In this document: positions 1 through 12,370 of the stretch, one piece after another
Position numbering within the stretch: the first letter of the stretch is position 1
Layout: every line of letters starts with the position of its first letter
Assembly: GCA_012932295.1 (NCBI GenBank)
Contig: JAAONU010000019.1
Span: 30,977,913-31,041,912 of the forward strand
DNA length: 64,000 bases
Reading direction: 5' to 3'
Origin: Cyclina sinensis
Lineage: Eukaryota > Mollusca > Bivalvia > Venerida > Veneridae
Translations under genes and position numbers: made by a program
Notes under the pieces: model-generated
What the model saw: the letters and a program-made list of their open reading frames with translations, nothing else
Databases searched by the model: none
What the model was told of the DNA's origin: nothing

Positions 1-2307
1 CTCTCAGCTGATGGTCCCCATATGAAGATGGCTCCGTCATCGTTGATTTCTGCTCGTTGTTTTAACAGAAGAAAGTCGAACTTCTTAACACAGTTCGATC
101 ACTTTTGTTTCTAACGATCTAACTAGAATATGTAACCATTGATTAAAACCGAATTTTTATACTTATTATATAAGTATTTTTCTATGTACGGTGGAAGATT
201 TGGCTGCAATTTGTTCTGTCCTGTTGGCGGTGTGACACCACGACAGAGCGACAAATGTAGCATTTGTCAAAGAGGCGAGCTCATTTATCATTCCGTCATG
301 TTGTCACCCCACCTGTTTATCTATTTAGTTTTGTTTCAGTAAGCTTATAACTTGATGATTATTTTCGTTCTTCCGTATTTAAAGGCTGGAGCTTCAGCGC
401 GCCGTTATCAAAACAATTCATCTTCTTTTCGTTATGAATTCAGTTCAATTCACAATGGCTGTAGCGGCAGTTCTACTAGACATTACTAAGTTGACAAGGC
501 TGTTGTCGTGCTTAAGATGACAATTTATATTTAACCATGAAGAATTTTACCCAAAAATAACATATAAGTATTTAAACTATTTAAAACCTTACCCTTAACT
601 ATTTAACATACTGCCCAAAACTTCATTAAAATGTTTACTTAAGTTAAAAGACGTGAAATCGTTGCCCTTGCTTTAAAATGATATGGCTGCGCTAATTTAT
701 TTCAAACCTTAACATTCCCTCTTTATCAAAACCCAATTACTTTTCTTACAAAGTTGCGACGAAATTAAATGTGTCAGCAGAGTGATATTTATAATTTTGT
801 TTCTGTACTTTATGCATGTTTAGGTACGGGTCCCAAATGATTAGGTATTATCAGGAGATAGTTATCTAGCCAATATCCAGTAAAGGAGAAGAACTGAATT
901 CCACTTTTTTTATCAACTGAATCATTCCCTATGTATTGCCCGGAGGCCTATTTGCACAATAACTTTTGATATTTGCACAATAACTATTGATATGCTACGA
1001 CATGATACCCAAGTCCTATGGTATACGATACTATTTTCTTGATATGATTACATCTGTAATATTTCATTTATCCCATTACCTCGTCTTTCTATATATTTAG
1101 AAAGGATATTTGTGCAAAGAAGACAATCAACAGCTTTGTATCCTACTTTCGAACCGCCAAATTTTTACATTTTAGACAATGCGGAAGTTATGTGGCCTAA
1201 TCTGTAAGCAAAGAATTGGTCTTTGGTGGATTGAGATAAACTTCAAAATGTAACGTTCTAATTCTATATATGACTTACGAGTGCTTTATTACAGAAACAG
1301 GTTATATTTTGCTTTTGTTTTTACCGAGTAACGATGTTTTACAGAGGAAACAAGCTCTAACAGCAAAAACATTATGCCCTTCTTGCTTTATAGTCTGGAG
1401 GCTTCTGATCATTCAGTAAAATTTCTGTGAAGTTTTGAAGGTTGCTTAATTGACCTTTTGCTAAGATCGGTTTTCGGACATGTGACCTTGGTCGTCCCCG
1501 ACTATTGCGAAAAGCTGGAAATCTGCTAACTGCTTCTCAGTCGCCGCACGATTTAACACCATCGACAATTTATATTCACAATACTCAAAATATAACTTTC
1601 AAGTTGCTGTTGACACCTTTTCGTGCATTTATTTATTTATTGGCTAAGATATATCATGAAAAAAAGACTCCATTTTCCACATTAAACTTAAGTAATATTA
1701 CCTTTTATGTCTATTCTTTGTAAATATGACTGCCACTAAAGCTGTATCAGTTGTGATTTTTAATTTTGACTTCATAGCCTGTTTTAAAGAATAAATTTCC
1801 TCTGTGTGTGTTTATATTTCATGAAAAATAAAAATTATTTGCCTAAGCAAAATATCAAAAGGCTTAAAACAGATATTTGGGAATTTTGCTTACTTTATGT
1901 ATTGATAAAAAGCTTTGTTTTTTCTTATTTCTTGAAAGCTTATTTTATCTTACAGTGGCTAAGACAAAAGGGATCGATTGAATGTTTTCCTACGAATAAA
2001 TATATTTTTTGAGTAATAAGTTGAAATTACAGAAATTATTTACGTCTCTTAGCTTATTACGATGAAGAACAACAAAAGTCATTCTTGCCCCTCGTCCTTT
2101 TCAACGAGATATTCTTCCAACATAAACCAAATATTTTGCAGTTGTGGTAAGGGCACTATAATTAGTTTGAATAACAGAAACGATTTTTTGTAAGCGAAAT
2201 GGTTTCTAATGAAAGACTATTTCATCACTTTCGTTCAGTTATTATGCACAGAACATTCATACGCCATAAAGAAAGGCTTAACCTGCTTGTATAATAGACA
2301 GACTATA
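1..2307. other. AT-rich stretch without a recognisable gene
   Basis: I see only short open frames of low coding character here. A 28-nt segment near 1174-1201 has an acceptor-like left border and a GTAAGC donor-like right border, but nothing supports it as an exon. Confidence 0.5.
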
Positions 2308-3048
2308 AGGCTTACCAAAGGTAAGGAAACAACATTCTGACACATTCAGAGAACATCTTAGGCTTGCCAAAGACAGGGAAACAACATTCTGACACATTCG
2401 GAGAACATCTTAGGCTTACCAAAGGTAAGGAAACAACATTCTGACACATTGGAAACAACATTCTGACACATTGGAAACAATATTCTGACACATTCAGAGG
2501 AACATCTTAGGCTTACCAAAGGTAAGGAAACAACATTCTGACACATTGGAAACAACATTCTGACACATTCAGAGGAACATCTTAGGCTTACCAAAGGTAA
2601 GAAAACAACATTCTGACACATTCAGGGGAACATCTTAGGCTTACCAAAGGTAAGGTAACAACATTCTGACACATTGGAAACAACATTCTGACACATTCGG
2701 AGAACATTTTAGGCTAACAAAAGGTAAGGAAACAACATTCTGACACATTCAGGGGAACATCTTAGGCTTACCAAAGGTAAGGAAACAACATCCTGACACA
2801 TTGGAAACAACATTCTGACACATTCGGGGAACATCTTAGGCTTACCAAAGGTAGGGAAACAACATTCTGACACATTCAGGGGAACATCTTAGGCTTACCA
2901 AAGGTAAGGAAACAACATTCTGACACATTGGAAACAACATTCTGACACATTCGGGGAACATCTTAGGCTTACCAAAGGTAAGGAAAGAATATTCTGACAC
3001 ATTAGGCTTACCAAAGACAAGGTAACAACATTCTGACACATTCAGAGA
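2308..3048. repeat. Tandem array of ~56-bp units with extra ~21-bp subunits
   Basis: The unit is built from two modules: one containing AGGCTTACCAAAGGTAAG and one containing GAAACAACATTCTGACACAT. The second module is present once or twice per unit, so unit length alternates between about 56 and 77 bp. Copies are very similar, indicating recent expansion or homogenisation. The 87-aa and 65-aa minus-strand frames in the array are repeats of a short phrase and are not genes. It lies a few hundred bases downstream of the 3' end of the esterase gene. Confidence 0.9.
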
Positions 3049-3274
3049 ATATCAGGCAAATGAAACATAAATAATCCGTTTAAATTATTCTAGGACTGAC
3101 ATTTTCTAATTTGAACAATTTTAAGTTAAATCTAGATACATTTTAACAATTGTTGTGAATACATATAAGCATAGAAAAAGAGTTATTTTTTCTAAACTGT
3201 TTACCTTTACACCTCAGTTTAAGAAGGAAATGCTTGTTACAGGTCGCAAACTAAAAATGTAAAATATATATTAC

Positions 3275-3280
3275 TTTATT
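3275..3280 (-). promoter_or_regulatory. Candidate polyadenylation signal of the esterase gene
   Basis: TTTATT on the plus strand reads AATAAA on the minus strand, about 180 nt beyond the stop codon at 3460. A trinucleotide AAT/ATG-rich microsatellite follows at about 3300-3345. Confidence 0.4.
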
Positions 3281-3459
3281 TTCTATTTCGACAATACCAA
3301 AATAATAATAATGATAATAATAACACTAATAATAATGATAATGCGACCTTGTAAAAGTATGAATGAACTGCATATTACACCTTTCCCGTTCCATACAATC
3401 CTATGTTCGAAGCCGAAACAGGTGCATTTAAGACTTACAGCTTAATAAAGCTATCTATA

Positions 3460-6400
3460 CTAAAGGTGGTCTTTCAGAAACTTCACTAGATCGTTCATTG
3501 CACGAATGCCAACCTGAAAAGGCATTGGTCCCGCAAAGAAAAATATCATTCCATGGAATCCTTCTTCATAGTGAGCAAGTTGTACGCGAACACCGGCTGC
3601 CTTACAGCGCTGGTAGTATATCAAACCATCATCTCGGAGAACATCGTATCCTGCTGTCAGTACGTAAGTTTGTGGTAAGTCTTTGAATTCCTCGTCGTCT
3701 GCCATAAGAGGGGCAAAGTATGGGTCCAGTATGGTCTTTTCAAGAGTATTGGATAAAGTCTCGTTGCCGGAGTCAGTAGGTTTCTCCATATCCCGTAACC
3801 TTCCTGTCCGGATATATTCCTTCATATACCAGCGAGGTGACACGTAATCGGCATACTTGGATTTCTTCAAGGCCGGTGAAGTGTGCTGATTGTCTAGAAT
3901 CAAGTCCAAATAATCGTAGCTTATGTTGCCGTAATTCAGCCAGTAGGAAAGCATAGACACGTCACACAACATCCCAGGGATGTAGTCTTTGTTCTCTATA
4001 TAAGAAGGTGTCTGTAGGTCAAACAGTTGTAAACAAGGATAGATAGGAATTTGGATTTTGATCTTTTTCTTTAATCGCAGGGATACCGCTGCTGTTAAAT
4101 GGCCGCCTGCACTGTCACCGGATATTGCAACACGTGACGCATCTATTTTTAGTTTTGTTGGGTTCTTAAGCACCCATTCTGTAGCCTTTAGACAGTCGTG
4201 GAAAGGTATTGGGTGTGGATGCTCTGGAGATTGGCGGTAACTGGAATATATATGGCAACATTTTAAGCATGTTCATCTACTATCAAAAAGTATTAATATT
4301 AAGCGTCAAATCTTTCAGGTACAAAAATGTCTGCCAAGTTTTAACTTAATATTGATGTGGTCCTTAAAATCATGTACATGTATATGCCTTTTCACCCAAA
4401 TGTTATAAGCTGGGTTGTCATTTCAGCGTGTCATGAAAATATGTTTGTTAATTCTACTACAGTTTATACATTTCGGAGATATTCAGAATAACTTACTTTA
4501 CAGACACAACAACCATCCCGACACGCTTTGCAAGCTCCCGTGTAGCTGGATCGTACACATCTGAAAAGAAATTGCTGCTTTAGTTAAGACATACAACGTT
4601 AAAGCTTGGTATGAGCCGTAATGTGAGAAGAACCTACATTTCATCTTAAGTATACATTATATTTTGTTTTATTAGTGTTATATATGGTAGTTTTCAACTG
4701 CTACCCCGAATTATCAGTACTTTACAGCATATTTCAAAATTATTTAGAACGTGTTCTGTATTAATTTGTTCCGTTTCAAGTAAAAAAAAATGTTTTAAAT
4801 ATAAGTTAAACTTTATTATTGTATTATAACATTTAACCAGATATATTTCTATTTTGTGAGCGTAAATACGAATACAATATCTTCAAATCACGGCTTGAGT
4901 ATTTCTTACCAACATTAAGCCAGGACCAACCGCCGCCATGAAAATAAACAAGGGCTGGGCGCTTTGATCCTTTCGTGTTTACAGGGTCATACACTCGAAC
5001 ACTCACACCGTCGAGTTCGGTGTCGTAGATCTACAACACATACAGAAATATTTATCTCTATGTTGTTTTTTATCTATTTTAACAAGTATGAATGTTGATA
5101 GGTTTGTACGAACGGAATATTTTCTCTACTGAGTGTACATTTTTGATTTTCAACACAAAATAAGCTCATATTGTTGGAAGATGAGTTGCCCAAACAACAC
5201 TGTTCTATAAAAATCTAGAATTCTAGAACTGAAATTGAACTATCTAACAATAAAACTAATGTTTTCATATTGGCACCGAGTGATTTTGTTTGAAACAAAG
5301 TTAATACGGAGGATAAGAGGAGTAAATAAAAAAGCAAGTTTGAACCTAGAAACCAGAGATCCTGGTTTGATTCCCGGACGATTATGACTTTCCAAAATGT
5401 CTTTCCAGTTCTTGACAAAACAAGATATGTGTCACAGGCACGAATGCCTCCGAAACATAGCAATGGTCACAGTCATGGTAGCTTATAACTTGATGTTACC
5501 TTGATAATTTGTGCCAAATATTTTTGCAGTCAGTGAACGGAACATGTCCTTTCCCTATTTGCATGGCTGGTAAAATTAATAAATTTCTAAAACTGGTGTG
5601 TTTCAAAAGATACTGATCTAGAGTTCTGTACCCATAGGTCACCACGTCTTTTACAGAAAGGTGTTTCAAAATAGTTTCTCACCTTTTAGTTTTTTGCTAT
5701 TTTATGCTCCAGTCGGACACAATAAGCGAAAATATAGTTCATTTATAAAACTGTAGGAGTTGCGCACAAAAGTAAAATTAAACAAAGAGCAATATCCCTC
5801 TAAAATGATGGAATCGCAAAAGCCTGAGCATATGCCATGCGGCACTTGATATTGATCATTCTCTGAAAGTTTGGTGAAAATTTCATGAGAAAAAATGTAG
5901 AAGCAATATTAAGTAAAATTTAACAAAGGGCAATAACTATGCCAAAAAATACTCGAATCGCAAAGATGGAGTACATGCACTGCGGCACTTGATAGTGATC
6001 ATTTTGTGAAAGTCTGGTGAAAATCAAATTATAAATGTAGGCGTTGCGCAAAGAAAATGGGACGGACAGACAAACCGGCGGATGAAATAACCGACGGACA
6101 GTAATACTACTATATGCCACCTTCGGGAACATAAAAAGGTAATATTGTGAGTACCATCGTCCTTGTCTGACCTTCTGGTTGGTAAAGACAACTTTCGTGG
6201 TCTTAGAAATAGTTCCATCCGTTTTTAGGTGAGTATTTTGTTCTGCTACGTAAGTTAAATGAAAAAAAAACCCTTAACTTCAGGAACTTAAGTTCAGTAA
6301 ATCCTTTTACAAATGAATTAGAATTTTAGGAGTCATTTGTGTAAATGATGAAAGGACAAAATACTTCTAGTTCTGGATCGGTTCCTTTGGTGAACGGGCT

Positions 6401-7847
6401 TCCAGTTATCAATGTAGTAAGCACGACATTTACGAGTTTCCTTGTTGCCCAGCAGCACCCGCCCGTGATACCAAAATTATGTAGGTACAATATCTGGAAG
6501 CATATAGAAATTCCGTAAAGCCGTATCGGTCACGTTATGTACATGCGGTCTCCGTCATTTACAAAAAAAGTCTTTATAATGATAAATAGCTGAAACGCTC
6601 AGAATATTTTCAAAAGTCTGATCAGATAAATATGTATTTGACTTATTCACAAATATGCTGTTCAAATCATGTCACCTCTATATACACACATCAACACATT
6701 TAAATCTGTAGTTTAACATGTTTAATACACTTACAAATTTCCCATTCGTACGGAGAGCAGTGTCAAGGATACGGGCTCCCCAGACCTCTTTCACACCCTC
6801 GGGTATTTCTGTGTGCATGTACTGGAACAACATGAACAGTATGACGACTGTAAAGGAAACTGTTAGAAGAGTAGGGAACCATTCCAACCACGTGAGCAGG
6901 CCCTAAAAATAGATATTCGAATGACGTAATGATCACTGAAAGGTATTTTTCGTGTTATGAACGATCATGTCGGTATGTTCGCTGAACCATTTATTTGCAA
7001 AATCTGAAATATAAGTTCTGAATTATGACTGGTTCAAACTAGAAATCATGTTTATTTGCCTTTGAGTTGCCGAATTCGTATACAGAAATATTGTGTAAAT
7101 TCATCTTTATCGTTTTAGATTTTCGCAAAGGTACGAGAGTCATTCAGTAAATTCTGTCACTATAGGTCTTCCGTAGAAACCATGTTACAAATAAGCATGA
7201 GAATATCGTGTACCTATTTGATAGAGGATGTTTATTGAAAACACCTTTAAAAATGGATTGAACCCGATTAAAGCTGACCAAGATACTCATTGTTGAATTA
7301 TACTCGTATACAATGGCTTTATTTTACTGCTTTAATGAAATGTGAAGAAAAGAGAATTCAGACTCATATTATTTAAAGTCCGTGTTGCTTTGCACATATC
7401 TCCAAAAGAGATATTTTCTGAATTGGGTAGTATCCATTGTCCTGAGTTCTAGGCTTATGTTGCTTAATTATGAAACACATAGTGTTAAGGTAATATCTTT
7501 TCATTATTTGGTTTATAAAGATCGAATGAAAATCACTCCTAATTATTAATAATACTTTCATGACTGAAATATAAGTAAGTCCACTGGTAAAGGCTAAAAT
7601 AGTAAAATGTATTTTGCACTGTTCTGAATATGAGTCTTTGACGTAGACTTCGAATTGTCATCCTAGAAACTTCACGCAACAAACTGACATATTCAAATCA
7701 TCAATTTTGTCAATACATAAGCTCACACAAGTTTACAATATTGTTTGTACTTACAAGATATAAAAGGCATATCAGAGAAGCTTTCCAATTTTGGGTTGTT
7801 CTGTAGAATAAAAACGCCACAACAGGAACAAGATATATCAAAGTCAT
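3460..7847 (-). CDS. AADAC: Arylacetamide deacetylase / neutral cholesterol ester hydrolase-like membrane esterase, six exons
   Basis: A carboxylic-ester hydrolase of the hormone-sensitive lipase-like (AADAC/NCEH1) family, expected at the ER membrane. I assembled coding exons 7847-7755, 6902-6735, 6493-6365, 5030-4910, 4560-4497 and 4240-3460. All have AG/GT borders and the phases agree, giving 451 codons plus stop. Visible landmarks are the oxyanion-hole motif HGGGW (residues about 161-165), NYRQSPEH (about 192-199), the nucleophile elbow GDSAGG (Ser about 235), catalytic Asp in YDVLRDDG (about 391) and catalytic His in GFHG (about 421). The family is usually near 400 residues. The excess is at the N terminus, where exons 1 and 2 encode two or three hydrophobic segments instead of one signal anchor. 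The start is the only ATG opening exon 1. The second intron holds nothing notable; the third holds a tandem-core element (5755-6160). AADAC and NCEH1 subtypes cannot be separated here. Confidence 0.92.
5755..6160. mobile_element. Tandem-core element inside an esterase intron
   Basis: Two to three copies of a unit of roughly 140 bp are seen. Each contains a stretch like CAAAGGGCAATAACT, GAATCGCAAA and GCGGCACTTGATA. The array ends in a GGGACGGACAGACAAACCGG-type stretch and then TACTATATGCCACC. This matches the plan of the other tandem-core elements in the window but the core sequence is unrelated. Confidence 0.65.
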
Positions 7848-8370
7848 AATTGTGTCATACGACTGTGGTGTTCAAACTACTTATACATAGCTTTAATACT
7901 ATTATCAGTTCAAAGTTCCGACACAGTTCTATACAAGGACTGTTTAAAAATCATTTTACAGATTGTGGCATCAGTAAGAAATAAATGTATACACAGTAAA
8001 ATAAATCTGTAGGAATGACCCATTTTTTTTCTCCATGCCGTGGGCCTTTTTTTTGCGGACCATCTTTTATAAGCTTTAAGAAAATTATGACCACTTCAAG
8101 TGACGATTTGCGTCAGGAAGTTTATCGAAAATTACTGTTTTGTTTAACTTGGATACTGGCACAAATAAAGGTAGGAAATAATACTGTACGAGAATGGTAT
8201 TTCATTTACTCTATTTTCCGCGATTTTTAATAATAAAACGGTATAACTGGCTGTATATTTCTCGAGTTTAGTTGGACTCGACGCAGAGAAAACATTTTTA
8301 AAGCGCCTAAAATTTCCCGTTTCCCTTCTGCGTTCAGTTTTTACTTGTAACTGGACGAAAAGTAAATTCT

Positions 8371-8480
8371 ACTAATTATGTGATCTTACATATTAAGTAC
8401 TAATTATGTGATCTTACATATTAAGTACTAATTATGTGATCTTACATATTAAATACTAATTATGTGATCTTACATCTTAG
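8371..8480. repeat. 28-bp tandem repeat, four copies
   Basis: The unit TACTAATTATGTGATCTTAC plus ATATTAAG repeats with exact 28-bp spacing three times and then a slightly diverged fourth copy. It lies about 500 bp upstream of the esterase start codon. Confidence 0.9.
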
Positions 8481-8849
8481 TATAAAGTACTGACTAAACA
8501 TGACTCAGAACACCTTTCCGCGGTAGCCTAGGTTTGTCTCATTCCAATACTGAATTAATATTTGATTTGTTTTCTCCATCGCTCCAGATTAGATACTGTG
8601 GTCTCAAGACACGTCCCTAGACGGCCAGTAAGAGCACGGTGGACAGAGAGTGATTTCTGGTGAAGTGCCCAAGACAGCACCTCACGCTCTGGCAAGAATT
8701 CGTACTCGCGACCTAGTAAAGAGACCTTTAACATTCTTAATAACTAAGCTTTCTAGGCTTATTTCTACATTACCACAGGCGTGTATATATGGGACAACCC
8801 TTCTAGGCCCACGTGTTCTGTGGGAAAATTACGACTAGACATATGTTCA

Positions 8850-10580
8850 AAATTTGAGATTTTCACAGATAGTATTATTAAGACCATTATCCCTTCACTA
8901 CAGTGTGTGTGACCTTTCTTACGCTTGAAGTGATTCTAGATCTGTGGTGCATTTCAAAGATCCTGAATAAACATTTTTCTTACAATACTACTAATTTGAA
9001 AGTATCCTCAATTTATCATCCGTTTTTATCTGTACTGATAGTTCTCCTTTATAATAAGTATATTTGTTGCTATGGTTAATCCGATCAAAACTTTTGTCTT
9101 CCACATCAAACGAACAATTTAATTCTTTAATTAAGCTAACATTAGATAATTATTGATTTTTTACACAAGAACTAGACTTTTCTTCATATATCGATAGAAG
9201 TGTTAAAATAGTTGTATAACTGACAGAAAAAAAAACTTGCTTTTTCGCGTATTTTTTTTATAACTTCATTTGGAAATGAATGAGAGCGTTCAATCACAAC
9301 ATGCTTACATTTTCTGAAAACCTCGCGAGAATCTGGAAGTTACGTTTTACCCATCGAGATCAAATTTGACTTCTGTCTAGGTAAGAAGTTTTACAGTGTT
9401 GAGGAACTTTTAACTCTATATGTTAATGAAACGGTTGTGATAACTTTCTTCACAATTTGACCAAGCTTTACAGCGAGCCATTTTTTTTTCTAAAAAGCGC
9501 AAAGGTAACCCTAGTCTCCGAGGTTGAACCGATTTTACGGGCTGATATTTTATGTCTGTTCACCTTCTACGTGTCACTTTGATCGGCAGCTGATCAAGCG
9601 GATTCGTCAAATCGTAGGCGGCATAATTGTTCTACAGGGTTTACAAGCAACATTTTAAGAATATTTAATAAAGACAAAAAAAAAAAATGATGCTACAATC
9701 CATATGAATCCTATTCATCAAAGAAGGACCACAGACAAAGTAGAGAGACACTGAAACCCTCGCTTTCTACTGTTTCATCAGCCATTTATAGTTACAATTA
9801 AAGATTCATGGGATGTGTGTGACGTGATATTGAATTTTCCGCGTTACATTGCGTGCAACCTGCAGCGATTGTGTTGTATTTGTGTAGATTTTCTTTTTAT
9901 CCTACAAAGCAACGAGCACAGCATAGCGCAGCTTAACGTTTTAGAAGAAAAAATAAAACAACAACATAAAAATAAACAAATTAAGCGAAACAAAGCTAGT
10001 TTCTAATAATATAAAGTGAGCATCGATTATATTTTTGAAAATTCATATCTTTCCCGCCATGGATAAATTTTAACAGAACATTATGCACTTGCAAGCAGAA
10101 CAGCTACACACTTTACAGTCTTTTGAGACACAAACAAAACTTTCTAGCAACCTTTTTTTCATACCTTTTTCTGTATTTTCCAAGAAAAGTGCGTCTCAAC
10201 CAATACTTTTCAGATTTATTTCACCTTACAATTTCTTTAACGGTTAATTAAAGTTGTCAACAATGAATGACGGTAAGGATAAATAACTGCATAAGCTGGC
10301 TGTCAATCACGGCCACACCTGCCATATTCTTGCCAATATGATAAGAGGCTTGTAGAACAGTCCCAGGGAATTATTATATCTGTCATCTATTATTTTTCCC
10401 ATACCAAATGCAAATGTGAACAAAAGGATCTTTATAACTGAGTCCGGTTTACAATAGTCAGAAAATATCTACTCTTTTTTTTTTGTATTTTCATCTCTAG
10501 AATTGAGGTACATTTCCGCTTGACTCGTCCTTGCCGATGGTTCGCCAGTATATGCGTTGTGTCCCATGCTTTCAATCCGT
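8850..10580. other. Intergenic DNA without recognisable gene
   Basis: Only short frames and poly-A/poly-T runs are seen. A 63-aa frame at 9815-10006 has no family signature. Confidence 0.45.
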
Positions 10581-10586
10581 CAAAAG

Positions 10587-10804
10587 CACAACTCTTACAC
10601 TTGTACATAAGACCTAATTGACCATTCGCCAAAGACCTGATCGCTTCGCCACCACTTGAGCACAACTCAAACACTTGTACAGAAGACCTAATTAACCATT
10701 CGCCAAAGACCTGATCGCTTCGCCACCACTTGAGCACAACTCAAACACTTGTGCGTAAAACCTAATTAACCATTCACTAAAGACCTGATCGCTCCGCCGC
10801 CGCA
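10587..10804. repeat. 74-bp tandem repeat, three copies
   Basis: Copies begin at about 10587, 10661 and 10735 with CACAACTC and contain CCATTCGCCAAAGACCTGAT and CGCTTCGCCACCACTTGAG. The third copy is more diverged. The minus-strand 101-aa frame across it is produced by the repeat. Confidence 0.85.
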
Positions 10805-11711
10805 GTCACGTAATCACATTAATTTAAACCTTAAACAAACAAAGCATTTCAACAAAGTGAACGATTGATTTACCCGATGGATTTACAGACAAGTTATGTC
10901 ATATAAAGTGTCTCTTCGACAGAGAATTCAAGCTTAAAGTATGAAACGTAGTCCAAAACTCCAAAATTTGTGCATTAGAGTTCGTATCTGATGTTTGTTT
11001 TTTTTTTAATGTCTTTCCCTATTTCGATCGAGAATGTCACTAAATCTTACTATTAAAAATATATATAATGTATTTTTTAAGAGTCAGTCATAAAAAATGA
11101 CTGTACATACTTTTACCACAAAAGATTTCTGCTACAAAATATCTGCATTTTGTATTTACATGTAATCTTATATTGCCGCGTGAGCTGTACTGCGCAAAAA
11201 AACGCAAACATCACCAATCAGGCTACGTAAATTCAGCTTAATTATGTTAGGAAATTGTTTTGATAAACTGTAATAAGGTTGATGATACAAAAACATCAGA
11301 GGAAATTTTGTTGAAGGAGAAAAGAATATAATTTTAATTTTTCGTGCGATTCAACTATAATAGGAAGTGGAAAACAGATCCGTTTAAGGAAAGAGCTGTA
11401 TTTTTAAGATGATTTCAGAGTCTTTATTGAGTTACTGAAACCAGAGAAACTCCAATTCTCAGTAACTGGACGGTTTCATAAACATTCTGGAAATTACAAC
11501 TTCTAAAAAAGTGAAAAGTAAAGTCGGCGATAATAATGAAGGGATAAAAAACGGTCCAAAGTTAGACAAAAGGAGAGTATTTAGAAAACATTGAAAGACA
11601 GAAATGTTTCATGTCACTGAATGATTTTATTGACAAAGTTTGAACTTTTTTTAAAACTTTAGTTATTTTTTATTAGACTCATTTATTTAACATCAATTGC
11701 GATAGAAGTTC

Positions 11712-11811
11712 TTACAGCTTAGATTCATCACGCTCGATGACTGCTTCCTGGTCTCCATACCAGTATTCGCGCAGCTTGGAAGAATTTGAAGATCGCGAGA
11801 GAATCTCGCTT
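11712..11811 (-). CDS. Terminal-exon-like coding segment, C-terminal tail of an unknown protein
   Basis: On the minus strand a CCCCGTCAG acceptor-like border is followed by 100 nt that stay open to a TAA. They encode a polar, charged tail ending in a phrase with EYWYGDQEAVIERDESKL. The local composition is clearly less AT-rich than the surroundings, as for the exons of the rebuilt genes. The reading starts in phase 2. No family is recognised; a cytoplasmic tail of a membrane protein would look like this, but that is a guess. Upstream exons were not found; the region upstream is filled with element copies. Confidence 0.45.
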
Positions 11812-11954
11812 CTGACGGGGGAAAAAAACGTAGTCATCCCGGAACCTCTTCTTTTTTATTTTATGATTCGTGATAGAATGTACACTCATTTTTTAGTATG
11901 TAAAAAGAAATAAACAAGAAATTATGGTAAATATTTAAGTTTCAGCGATAAAAG

Positions 11955-12133
11955 TTAAGCCTGGTTACCGAACGCACACGCGCCCGATTCTATACGGTTA
12001 TACACAGTGGACGTGTAATAACTATAGACGGTAAAAGTACCGTTACACCAGTAGTGATCACGGTCGACAAGGGCTGTTATACGACAACCTTTATCTGTTG
12101 GATAGGCGAAGTTTTGAAGGGAAATCACTGCGT
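11955..12133 (-). CDS. Cysteine-containing terminal-exon-like coding segment, unknown protein
   Basis: A TTTTAG acceptor-like border at 12134-12135 on the minus strand leads into 179 nt open to TAA. The residues include three cysteines (in KGCRI, YWCNG and GACAFGN) and many Tyr and Thr, resembling a secreted or extracellular domain. The continuous 117-aa frame through the upstream ATG-rich microsatellite (a run of Met) is probably not real: a strong GTAAGT donor sits at about 12230. Whether this segment is the end of its own gene or is spliced onward to 11811-11712 cannot be settled; the best donor near its end (GGTAACC) does not give matching phase. Confidence 0.4.
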
Positions 12134-12261
12134 CTAAAATTGAACACCCTAACAAAGAGTTACCATTCATAACAATACCCAGTAAGTGATATATGATGTT
12201 TAGCAAAGTCTGAAACACAAGTTCTTGTAACTTACCTAAATCCTGTAAATCTATATTGATA

Positions 12262-12310
12262 ATCATCAACATCATCGTCGTCAACATCATCATCATCATA
12301 GGCATCATTA
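12262..12310. repeat. ATC/ATG trinucleotide microsatellite
   Basis: Imperfect CATCAT/CGTCGT repeats. Translated on the minus strand they give Met-rich or Asp-rich runs depending on frame. Confidence 0.7.
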
Positions 12311-12370
12311 TCTAAATTATAACTATACTTAAAAATATTCGAAGCACAGTGTGCAGACCTTAATTCTAAA

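Noticed and set aside
1174..1201. 28-nt microexon-like segment
   Set aside because: Too short to carry coding evidence and no neighbouring exons.
2358..3039. Minus-strand frames of 87 and 65 residues with repeated CVRMLFPMCQNVVS phrases
   Set aside because: They are translations of the tandem array and change with repeat number.
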